Shown: piece by piece, positions 8,483 to 16,506 of the stretch
Layout: each line of letters starts with the position of its first letter
Numbering within the stretch: the stretch's first letter is position 1
DNA from: Parabacteroides chinchillae
Lineage (GTDB): Bacteria > Bacteroidota > Bacteroidia > Bacteroidales > Tannerellaceae
DNA length: 64,000 bases
Reading direction: 5' to 3'
Assembly: GCF_900108035.1 (NCBI RefSeq)
Contig: NZ_FNVS01000002.1
Span: 62,001 to 126,000 of the forward strand
Notes under the pieces: generated by a model
What the model saw: only the letters and a program-made list of their open reading frames with translations
The model's database searches: none
What the model was told of the DNA's origin: nothing
Made by a program: the position numbers and the translations under genes

Positions 8483-8520
8483 TCGTTTTTATTCGGCAAA
8501 CTAACTAAAATATTACATTT

Positions 8521-9930
8521 ATGTTCATTTTGATGCCTGTAATTTTTGTCTTGGGAATATTGGCGATAGCCCTGGAAGACAAGATAAAGATTAACAAAGC
8601 AGCCATAGCTTTATTTATGGCCATTTCGCTGTGGATGATTTTGATGTTTGATGCATATAACATCTTTATTGAACGATCGAATCCTATATTCCTGGACTTT
8701 CTGACACAAAATCCGGATATGCTGAATCAGCCTGCCCATGTCCAATTTGTTAATTTCATAACAAACCGGTCTATTGTATTTCATTTGGGAAATGTATCGG
8801 AAACATTATTTTTTGTAATGTGTTCTATGCTGATTGTCGATATTGTGGATAAACATGGTGGTTTTCGTGCCGTAACGGGTTATATACGTACGGAGAATAA
8901 GCGAAAGTTGTTATGGTATATAAGTTTTGCAACATTCTTTTTTTCGGCGTTGCTGGATAATCTGGCTGCGGCGATAGTTATCATGGCTGTGCTTCGTAAA
9001 TTGGTACCAGATCGGACAGACCGTTTGAAATATGCTTGTATGGTTATTATAGCAGCTAATGCCGGCGGTTCCTGGTCTCCTATAGGTGATGTGACGACAA
9101 TTTTATTATGGGTTGGAAAGAACGTAACAGCTATGCATCAGATTTCTCATGTTTTTATTCCTGCATTAATAAATATGCTCGTTCCTCTTTCTATTGCCCA
9201 TTTTTGGTTGTTTAAAAAAGGAACTACATTGCGGGTTATGAGTGAAGAAGAACAGGCGGATGAATATGTTCCGGAGATTCCAACACGTTCCCGAAAAATA
9301 ATATTCATAATAGGTATCTTGTCTTTGGCATTGGTGCCTGTGTTTCAGATGTTGACAGATCTGCCTCCATTTTTAGGCGTATTGTTGGGGTTAGTGATTT
9401 TGTGGGTGTACACGGATATTATGTATAGTAAATTACATATGCATGAATCTCAAAAATTACGTATAGCACAATTATTACCTAATATAGATTTGTCTACGAT
9501 TTTCTTTTTCTTAGGTATTTTGATGGCTGTAGGGGCATTGGAAACATCCGGCCAGTTAGGTATTATGTCTGCATTTTTAGATAAGCATGTGCACGAGCCT
9601 TATCTTATTAGTTTTGTCATAGGTGCTCTTTCTTCATGTGTGGACAATGTTGCACTGGTTGCTGCAACAATGGGTATGTATCCTGTTGTAGAACAGACTG
9701 TCGGTTTGTCTCATTATGCACAATTTTTCATGTCGGATGGCGGTTTCTGGACATTCCTGGCATATTGTGCTGTTACGGGTGGTAGTATTTTAATTATTGG
9801 TTCTGCTACAGGTGTTACAGTAATGGGGATAGAGAAGATTGATTTTATGTATTATACGAAACGATTTTCTATTCTGGCTTTGATAGGTTATTGTTGCGGG
9901 GCTGCCACTTATATGTTATTATTCGCTTAA
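8521..9930 (+). CDS. nhaD: Na+/H+ antiporter, NhaD type
   Basis: A 469-residue inner-membrane protein with about 12 hydrophobic segments. ALLDNLAAAIVIMAVLRKL and IAANAGGSWSPIGDVTTILL are the paired signature regions of the NhaD branch of the ion transporter superfamily, and SSCVDNVALVAATMGMYP is the second internal repeat of the LLDNLAA element. It exchanges Na+ (or Li+) for H+. It follows nfo by 38 nt and precedes a C69 peptidase by 13 nt, forming a likely operon. The window also carries a V-ATPase predicted to use Na+. Confidence 0.88.
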   Translation: MFILMPVIFVLGILAIALEDKIKINKAAIALFMAISLWMILMFDAYNIFIERSNPIFLDFLTQNPDMLNQPAHVQFVNFITNRSIVFHLGNVSETLFFVMCSMLIVDIVDKHGGFRAVTGYIRTENKRKLLWYISFATFFFSALLDNLAAAIVIMAVLRKLVPDRTDRLKYACMVIIAANAGGSWSPIGDVTTILLWVGKNVTAMHQISHVFIPALINMLVPLSIAHFWLFKKGTTLRVMSEEEQADEYVPEIPTRSRKIIFIIGILSLALVPVFQMLTDLPPFLGVLLGLVILWVYTDIMYSKLHMHESQKLRIAQLLPNIDLSTIFFFLGILMAVGALETSGQLGIMSAFLDKHVHEPYLISFVIGALSSCVDNVALVAATMGMYPVVEQTVGLSHYAQFFMSDGGFWTFLAYCAVTGGSILIIGSATGVTVMGIEKIDFMYYTKRFSILALIGYCCGAATYMLLFA

Positions 9931-9943
9931 ACTTTATTTATAT

Positions 9944-11584
9944 ATGATGAAAAAATGGATACTGATAGCCGTTTGTGCGGTTATATTTGCCGGTCAGGAA
10001 ACAGAAGCTTGTACAGGTTTGTTAGTCGGTAAAAAAGCTTCGGTTGATGGTTCGGTAATGATAAGCTATGCTGCCGATTCACATACATTGTATGGTGAAT
10101 TATACCGTTGGCCTGCTGCAACATGGCCTAAAGGAACAATGCTTCAGGTGAATGAATGGGATACGGGTAAACCTCTCGGGGAAATATCCCAGGTAGAACA
10201 AACCTATTCTGTTGTAGGAAATATGAATGAATACCAGGTTGCTATAACAGAAAGTACCTTTGGTGGTCGTTCCGAATTGGAAGATTCAACGGGTATTATG
10301 GATTATGGAAGTCTTATTTATATAGCCTTGCAACGATCAAAGTCAGCACGTGAAGCTATTAAGGTAATGACCGATCTGGTTAAAGAATATGGTTATTACA
10401 GTAGCGGAGAGTCTTTTTCCATTGCCGATAAAAATGAAGCATGGATTATGGAAATGATAGGAAAAGGTGTAGGCAATAAAGGTGCGGTATGGGTTGCTAT
10501 ACGTATTCCTGACGATTGTATTGCCGCACATGCTAACCAGTCTCGTATTCAGCAGATACCATTTGACGACAAGGAAAATTGTATGTATTCTCCGGATGTG
10601 GTTTCTTTTGCTCGTGAAAAAGGGTATTTTAAGGGAAAAGATAAGGATTTTAGTTTTGCAAAGGCTTATTGTCCATATGAGTTCAGTGCTTTGCGTGGAT
10701 GTGAAGCCCGTGTATGGTCTTTCTTCCGAAAATATGATAAGTCGATGGATAAATATGCCGATTTTATAAAAGGCGATCCTTCAAAGGAGCCTATGCCTTT
10801 GTACATTAAACCGGATCGTTTATTGTCTGTTCAAGATGTTCAGAATGCGATGCGTGACCATTTTGAAGGAACCGACTTGGATATGACGCAGGATGCTGGG
10901 GCCGGCTCTTATAAAGTTCCTTATCGGTGGCGCCCTATGACCTTTAATGTTGATGGGCAGGAATACACAAACGAACGTGCAATTGCTACACAACAAACAG
11001 GTTTTGTAATTGTTCCGCAAATGCGAAACTGGTTGCCGGATGCTGTTGGCGGTGTTCTTTGGTTTGGGGTTGACGACGCGGACATGGCTGTATTTACTCC
11101 GGTTTATTGTTCTGTAACGGATGTACCGGAATGTTATCGTGTAGGAAATGGAGACATGATGAATTTTTCGTGGACATCGGCTTTCTGGATTCACAATTGG
11201 GTAGCCAATATGGCTTATGGAAAATATAGCTATATGATACAGGATATACGTCCTGTTCAACAAGAATTGGAAAATAGCTACAAAGAAGCATTGCCGGCTA
11301 TAGATGCTGCCGCCGTTAAACTATATGAAAAAAATCCGGCTGAAGCCGTTCGTTTTTTGACTTGGTTTAGTACAACCAATGCTGATGCTGCAACTACCCG
11401 TTGGAAAAAACTGGGTGAATATCTTTTGGTTAAATATATGGATGGTAATGTGAAGAAGGAAGAAAACGGACATTTTAAACAAAATGGTTATGGATTGTCT
11501 GCTTCACCTGATTTTCCGGGATATGACGAAGAATATTACCGTTGTATTGTAAAGAGTGCCGGAGAACGGTTGAAAGTAAAATAA
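9944..11584 (+). CDS. Secreted C69 family dipeptidase
   Basis: A 546-residue N-terminal-nucleophile hydrolase of peptidase family C69 (PepD-like). A signal peptide (MMKKWILIAVCAVIFAGQET) leads straight to EACTGLLVGKKASVDGSVMI; Cys23 would become the N-terminal nucleophile after cleavage. Other family motifs are YGSLIYIALQRSKSAREAIK and WIMEMIGKGVG. It acts on dipeptides outside the cytosol. It may start at the second Met (9947). It lies 13 nt after nhaD. Confidence 0.9.
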   Translation: MMKKWILIAVCAVIFAGQETEACTGLLVGKKASVDGSVMISYAADSHTLYGELYRWPAATWPKGTMLQVNEWDTGKPLGEISQVEQTYSVVGNMNEYQVAITESTFGGRSELEDSTGIMDYGSLIYIALQRSKSAREAIKVMTDLVKEYGYYSSGESFSIADKNEAWIMEMIGKGVGNKGAVWVAIRIPDDCIAAHANQSRIQQIPFDDKENCMYSPDVVSFAREKGYFKGKDKDFSFAKAYCPYEFSALRGCEARVWSFFRKYDKSMDKYADFIKGDPSKEPMPLYIKPDRLLSVQDVQNAMRDHFEGTDLDMTQDAGAGSYKVPYRWRPMTFNVDGQEYTNERAIATQQTGFVIVPQMRNWLPDAVGGVLWFGVDDADMAVFTPVYCSVTDVPECYRVGNGDMMNFSWTSAFWIHNWVANMAYGKYSYMIQDIRPVQQELENSYKEALPAIDAAAVKLYEKNPAEAVRFLTWFSTTNADAATTRWKKLGEYLLVKYMDGNVKKEENGHFKQNGYGLSASPDFPGYDEEYYRCIVKSAGERLKVK

Positions 11585-11590
11585 ATAGTT

Positions 11591-11598
11591 TATATTTG
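11591..11598 (+). promoter_or_regulatory. Promoter -7 box for the small beta-barrel gene
   Basis: TATATTTG, 31 nt before the ATG at 11630. Confidence 0.5.
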
Positions 11599-11629
11599 TG
11601 ATGTAAATGTTGAACTAAAATAAAAGTGT

Positions 11630-12115
11630 ATGAAAAAATTTGTCATTATGATTATGCTGGCCGTTATTAGTTTAGGTGCTTATTCACAAACGGAACAGGG
11701 AAGATCATCAGTTGGGTTTAATATCGGATACGGGTTTGATGATATAGGCAATGCTACGTTAGGCTTGGATTACCGGTATTGTATTTTGGATGATTTCCGT
11801 ATCGCTCCGTCTCTGACCTATCATGTGAAGAATAATACGTTGAGCGCATGGGCTATTGACGTAAATGCTCATTATGTAGTAAAGTTGAGTGAAATGTTTG
11901 GTTTTTATCCGTTGGCCGGTTTAGATATGTCTTTTTGGAAATCAAGTTTAGGCCAGGGACTCTCAGTTAATGCTACCCGTTTTGGTGCCAATATTGGTTT
12001 GGGTGGTGAAGTATATGCTACAAACAACCTGAGTGTAGGGCTGGAAGTGAAATACTTGATTATTAAAGATCTGAGCAGACCTATGGTTGGTGTTCGTGTC
12101 GGATATAATTTCTAA
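11630..12115 (+). CDS. Small outer-membrane beta-barrel protein
   Basis: A 161-residue protein with a clear signal peptide (MKKFVIMIMLAVISLGAYSQ). It then shows alternating hydrophobic and polar strands (SVGFNIGYGFDDIGNATLGL; LSVGLEVKYLI) and a terminal aromatic residue (VGVRVGYNF), as in OmpA/OmpX-like eight-stranded barrels. The role is unknown. It has its own promoter and terminator. Confidence 0.8.
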   Translation: MKKFVIMIMLAVISLGAYSQTEQGRSSVGFNIGYGFDDIGNATLGLDYRYCILDDFRIAPSLTYHVKNNTLSAWAIDVNAHYVVKLSEMFGFYPLAGLDMSFWKSSLGQGLSVNATRFGANIGLGGEVYATNNLSVGLEVKYLIIKDLSRPMVGVRVGYNF

Positions 12116-12136
12116 AAAATAGTAATACAGTAAATT

Positions 12137-12174
12137 AAAAGTCCTGTCTTTTAAACACAAAAGACGGGACTTTT
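12137..12174. terminator. Bidirectional terminator
   Basis: Stem of 16 bp, AAAAGTCCTGTCTTTT (12137-12152) with AAAAGACGGGACTTTT (12159-12174), one G-U pair. It sits between the convergent beta-barrel and HAD genes and has U-runs on both strands. Confidence 0.85.
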
Positions 12175-12207
12175 AAAATAGATATTTAACCGGTTTATTT
12201 TCAATGA

Positions 12208-12846
12208 TTACCAGCTCTGGTAATCAGCAAACGTAAAACCTTCGAAATTAGGTATAACCTTGTATACTTTATCTTTTATTGTTTCAGCCGGATTGCTGGT
12301 ACTTAACCCTATAACACGCATACCGGCAGAAGTGCCGGATTGTATGCCGGCAAATGAATCTTCAAAAACCAGGCAATTGCCCGGGGATTCCTGCAAATCC
12401 GATGCAGCTAATAAATAACACGCGGGATCCGGTTTCCCTTTGGTTATGCGGTCGGCTGTAACTATTGTGTCAAATATATTGTCCAGGTGAAGGAGATGGA
12501 AAGCCCGTTTTACTTTTATGTCGTCCGAACTGGTAACCAATCCTATCTTTACCTCATGCTCTTTGAGGATATGCAAAAATTCGATGGAACCGGGCATAGG
12601 AGGAAACGGCATTTCCTTTTCGAATGCATTCGATTCATCTATTACTCTTTGACGGAATTCTTCGGAATGGCTGGAGAAGTACTTTTCCAGTATATAGGGT
12701 AAAGTTGTTCCTTTTATAAGGGAAGCAAAGTCGTTTATACCCAACCCGTAGCGGTGAGCTGCTTCATTCCAGTAAATATCGTATATAGGTTCGGTGTCAA
12801 CTATTACGCCGTCGAAATCAAAAAGGGCAGTTTTTATCTTTTTCAT
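12208..12846 (-). CDS. HAD-superfamily hydrolase, beta-phosphoglucomutase-like
   Basis: A 212-residue HAD subfamily IA protein. Motif I is LFDFDGVIVDTEP (Asp10, Asp12), motif II GLVTSSDD, motif III Lys in TKGKPDPACYLLAA, motif IV VFEDSFAGIQSGTSAGM. The alpha-helical cap lies in between. It could be a sugar-phosphate phosphatase or beta-phosphoglucomutase; the sequence alone does not decide. It begins 3 nt after the glycosyltransferase stop, so the two are co-transcribed. Confidence 0.85.
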   Translation of the reverse strand: MKKIKTALFDFDGVIVDTEPIYDIYWNEAAHRYGLGINDFASLIKGTTLPYILEKYFSSHSEEFRQRVIDESNAFEKEMPFPPMPGSIEFLHILKEHEVKIGLVTSSDDIKVKRAFHLLHLDNIFDTIVTADRITKGKPDPACYLLAASDLQESPGNCLVFEDSFAGIQSGTSAGMRVIGLSTSNPAETIKDKVYKVIPNFEGFTFADYQSW

Positions 12847-12849
12847 GTT

Positions 12850-14622
12850 CTATTGTTTGTTTCTTGTAAAGCTACATAATACCATATTCTGGCGCAATTC
12901 ACTGATTGCATATTCTGTCGTTGTAAGTATTTTGAATATGTATTTTTCCTCGTAATTCTGTATGATCTTATTCAAACTGATGTCTGTAGCTAAAAGATAG
13001 CCGCTTTCCGGCTGTTCTGTTTCAAAATTATGGAACTTATTTCCCAGATAGAAATTTAAACCGTACATGTTTGTATATTCTTTCAGATTATTCATTACAA
13101 ACATATTATTATCGTTTAATGGATATTCTTTACGAATCTTTTCGGCGAAAGGACGGGAAGAGTTACCATTTCGAATACTACGCATTATTACACCATCAAT
13201 AAGCAGATTTACTGTGAAAGTAAGAGCTATTGTGGCGTATAGTATTTTAATATTTATCTTTTTGAACATCTGGTAATATACTGTTCCCAGAGATAATAAT
13301 ACAACCGTAACTATTGTTGTAGTTAATAAGCTTTTGAATGTTAGCACATTTGTTACAAGTTGAACATTGTATAATACGGATTGATTTGACGAATATTGAG
13401 AAACAATTGTGACCGGATTGATAATTCCCGACATGGTTAATAATATGGCGATTATAACCACAGCTACGGTAGATGCTAGAAATGCAGCAAATATACGTGT
13501 TACCTTTGTCCTGTATTCAGTGATATAAAGTGCATATTGTGCCAGAAATAGTGCGATGAATGGATAAGCGGGCATTAAATATACACTACGTTTGCTTGAA
13601 GGAATGGAATAAAAAAAGATGATACAGACTAAAGCTACCAGGCTGAACAAACGAACTTTTTCCATGGAACGGATGCGTTGCCAAATATCTTTCAGTATCT
13701 CTTTGAATGACATATTTGTTTTTTTGATTTTTAGTCCGAATAAAGAAAAGAAAAAGAAAATTGTCCAGGGAATAAAACCTGCTGCTAATGTTCCAAAGTT
13801 GTATAAAATGCCATTTTCGTGTCCTAAATTATAGTTGATGGCTGGTGTTGACAAATGAAAGAAACGTCCGAAGTTTTCTGCTAATACAACATTAAGAAAA
13901 TCTTCGCCACCTTGTTTCCATGCTGATACATACCATAACAAAGGCAAAAAGAGGGAAGAAACACCGATATATAATAATGCTTTGAATATAGTAAGGGCGT
14001 TGTATTTATTCAACATCAATAAATAAACGAAGAAAACGAATAATGGCAATATGACTCCAACAGGGCCTTTTGTCAAAACAGCGCAACCAAGTAATATAGG
14101 AATGATTACGGGTAATCCTTTTAATTCCAGTTTATCCTCCCACCTGTAGAGCTGGAAAAGACCAATAACAATGAAGGTGGTCAATAACATGTCTACACGC
14201 GTTGTCATAGCGGCCCGGTGTAACTCCACGCAGGTTACCAGCAAGAGAGTAGCGATAAATGCTTCCTGGAATTTTACAATCCGCTTACCAAAAAACAAAA
14301 GTACAAAACCTATTAAAGTGATAAAAGCTAATGCAGACGGTAGACGGGAAGTAAATTCGGACACATGCCCTTGCGGATATGAAAATATAGCCATTAACCA
14401 ATGCGCCATCGGTGGCTTATAAGCAAATTCATTTGCATATGTTTGTGGCAGAATCCAGTTTCCACTTTCAAGCATAGAAGTAGCAACGGCCGCTTCGCGT
14501 GGCTCTCCTTTAGTTGAAAAATCTCCTAACCCAATCCATGGTAATACTGAAATAATACAAATAATTACCACCATTGTGATTGGCTTTTGCAGATAAAGGT
14601 ATTGTAGAGTAGGTGTGCGCAT
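12850..14622 (-). CDS. Membrane glycosyltransferase, GT39/ArnT-like
   Basis: A 590-residue protein with about 12 hydrophobic segments. The N-terminal loop GLGDFSTKGEPREAAVATSM contains the D-x-E element that binds the lipid-linked sugar in the GT39/PMT/ArnT family. FAYKPPMAHWLMAI and FTSRLPSALAF are also typical. It would transfer a sugar from a polyprenyl carrier to a periplasmic acceptor such as lipid A or protein. The ATG at 14622 gives the family-like start; an in-frame TTG at 14682 would add 20 residues. The acceptor is unknown. Confidence 0.85.
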   Translation of the reverse strand: MRTPTLQYLYLQKPITMVVIICIISVLPWIGLGDFSTKGEPREAAVATSMLESGNWILPQTYANEFAYKPPMAHWLMAIFSYPQGHVSEFTSRLPSALAFITLIGFVLLFFGKRIVKFQEAFIATLLLVTCVELHRAAMTTRVDMLLTTFIVIGLFQLYRWEDKLELKGLPVIIPILLGCAVLTKGPVGVILPLFVFFVYLLMLNKYNALTIFKALLYIGVSSLFLPLLWYVSAWKQGGEDFLNVVLAENFGRFFHLSTPAINYNLGHENGILYNFGTLAAGFIPWTIFFFFSLFGLKIKKTNMSFKEILKDIWQRIRSMEKVRLFSLVALVCIIFFYSIPSSKRSVYLMPAYPFIALFLAQYALYITEYRTKVTRIFAAFLASTVAVVIIAILLTMSGIINPVTIVSQYSSNQSVLYNVQLVTNVLTFKSLLTTTIVTVVLLSLGTVYYQMFKKINIKILYATIALTFTVNLLIDGVIMRSIRNGNSSRPFAEKIRKEYPLNDNNMFVMNNLKEYTNMYGLNFYLGNKFHNFETEQPESGYLLATDISLNKIIQNYEEKYIFKILTTTEYAISELRQNMVLCSFTRNKQ

Positions 14623-14719
14623 ATTTTTATTGTTTATAAAAAAACTTCCCTTTTGTATTAAAAACAAGATGCAAAAGAACAATTTTTTGCGGACTTATCC
14701 TCCCTTTTAGGATAACTTT

Positions 14720-16279
14720 TTATATTCCTAAAGATTCTTTAATGGCTGTACGGATGGCTTTTGCATCTTCTTTATTCTCTTTAAGAATTGAAAGGATGAG
14801 ATTCAAATAACTTTCTTTATTGTTTATGCCACAAATGTTGCATAATTTACTTTGCGGCAACATCCCTTTTTGATTATAAACCCTGAGTATATTTTTATAA
14901 TCTCTATTGATAATGTATTGAACAAATTCTTTTTTGATATTGTCGTATATTTCTTGTACATGGATGTTTAGCCGTATGTCTTCTACGTGTTCAGACAGTT
15001 GTTCGATTGTTGTTATTTTGCGGTCTACAGTTGTTTCTAATTTTTTTCTTACCCTATGTTTGGCATGAAGGATAACTTGCGATTCTAAATCTTTTTCAAA
15101 TAGTTTAATGACATTTTCTTTTACTTGCATGAATACATCGTCCTGATCTTTCATTAAACGGTGTGCTACTGTTTTAATAACTTCTTCAATCATCAACAGG
15201 TTTTCTACCTCTGCTACATCCGGAACATATATATGTTGTTCGTGCAGATAGTTTATTTCTCCTTGTGTCCGACGATCACGGTCTACGATCCCTTTACTTT
15301 CCAAGGTATGGAAATCTTTCAATTGCCCGAAAGCTTTGGTTGTTTCTATGACTTTTTGGCATCCTCCCATTGGCTTAACCGTATAATCAGGAAAGATAAG
15401 AGGATATAATCTGCTATCAATACTGTTTGTGTCTGTCCCTTCTATAAAAAGGATAGGTTTGCGACTTCCTAATATTTCCATGTAAACTTCTTCGGGGAAA
15501 CTCTCATTACTTTCAATTAGCTCGTAATCCCATATTTGTGCATCGGCATTATAAGATCGTATCCATATTCGCTTACTGTCCCGGCGTGAGGTGGCAAAAT
15601 CTATATCATGCGTAAGATATACATAGGTACAGTCTGGCCGCATTGCTTCAATCTCATCCCATAGAAGGTTTTTAATAGAGTTGTGCAATAAAGTTTCCGG
15701 TTCTTCAATAATTAATAATGAATTAGGGCGGGAGCATAGGATTGCACCAATCAGATAGAATACTAGTTTTTCGCCATCGCTCATCCTTCCTGCTGTATAT
15801 GAATTGCTGTCTTTGCTGGTAGATGCTAATTCAATGAAGCCGGATTTGCGAACTAGTCGGTTATGTGGGAACATTTTCTCCCATATTTTCTGTATCTGAT
15901 CTATTTTTGTGACAGGAGGAATGAGTTCCCGGTTTGTTTTACATTCTTCTTTATAATTAACTGCAGCTTCAAACTCTTCACTTTGCAAGCGCAAAATAAG
16001 TTTTTCATATTCCGAAAGACGAGGCATAAAAAGTCTTTCTGTAATCATTGATTGCAGATGAGAGAATTCGTTGCCCTCTTCTAAAATGGTATCACTTGTT
16101 CCGCTGATAAATAAAGCGTGTAAACCGGAGATTTCTTTTGCTTGGTCTCCATATATGTTAAGTAGTTTTTTTCCGAAAGAACTTTTGCCGGCTCCATTGG
16201 TGCCTATTACAACTAGTACTTTTGTGTCAAATGAAATAGGTTCTTGTGTATTTAGTTTTTGAGGGAGTGTTAGTTCCAT
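14720..16279 (-). CDS. AAA/ABC-type ATPase fused to a DUF4435 (Toprim-like) domain; candidate single-gene PARIS-like defence protein
   Basis: A 519-residue protein. Residues 1-265 form an ABC-like ATPase: Walker A GTNGAGKSS (26-34), signature MSDGEK (166-171), Walker B LLIIEEPE (188-195), switch His in YLTHDID (221-227). Residues 271-519 match DUF4435: ILFIEGTDT with Glu280, GIVDRDRR with the D-x-D at 333-335, and VAEVENLL at 356-362, which form a Toprim-like acidic site. The same two domains, as separate AriA and AriB or fused, make up the PARIS anti-phage system; OLD-family nucleases are a more distant alternative. It stands alone with its own promoter. A C-terminal CNICGINNKESYL could be part of an RNA-binding or structural element. 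Defence function is inference from domain pairing. Confidence 0.75.
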   Translation of the reverse strand: MELTLPQKLNTQEPISFDTKVLVVIGTNGAGKSSFGKKLLNIYGDQAKEISGLHALFISGTSDTILEEGNEFSHLQSMITERLFMPRLSEYEKLILRLQSEEFEAAVNYKEECKTNRELIPPVTKIDQIQKIWEKMFPHNRLVRKSGFIELASTSKDSNSYTAGRMSDGEKLVFYLIGAILCSRPNSLLIIEEPETLLHNSIKNLLWDEIEAMRPDCTYVYLTHDIDFATSRRDSKRIWIRSYNADAQIWDYELIESNESFPEEVYMEILGSRKPILFIEGTDTNSIDSRLYPLIFPDYTVKPMGGCQKVIETTKAFGQLKDFHTLESKGIVDRDRRTQGEINYLHEQHIYVPDVAEVENLLMIEEVIKTVAHRLMKDQDDVFMQVKENVIKLFEKDLESQVILHAKHRVRKKLETTVDRKITTIEQLSEHVEDIRLNIHVQEIYDNIKKEFVQYIINRDYKNILRVYNQKGMLPQSKLCNICGINNKESYLNLILSILKENKEDAKAIRTAIKESLGI

Positions 16280-16311
16280 GATATCCCGGTATTATAAGAT
16301 TATTTATTTCT

Positions 16312-16319
16312 CAAAAGTA
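16312..16319 (-). promoter_or_regulatory. Promoter of the ATPase-DUF4435 gene
   Basis: TACTTTTG on the minus strand, 32 nt before the ATG, with ATTG about 18 nt further upstream (16338-16341) as a possible -33 element. Confidence 0.5.
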
Positions 16320-16461
16320 TATAATTTTTTTGATATTCAATTGTGAAAACATTTTATAAACGTTATATTCGGGCTATGTATTGGTATCTGAGATAATAAA
16401 AAAAGACGTTTTATGAAGGTAGCTAGGCGTAATTTGAGTAACACATGAGTATATAAACCTT

Positions 16462-16469
16462 TATCTTTG
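16462..16469 (+). promoter_or_regulatory. Promoter -7 box of the amino-sugar operon
   Basis: TATCTTTG matches TAnnTTTG, 37 nt before the ATG at 16507. The divergent gap 16280-16506 otherwise shows nothing clear. Confidence 0.55.
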
Positions 16470-16506
16470 ATAATCGAAAATATGTCAACCTTGAATTAAT
16501 CATTGT

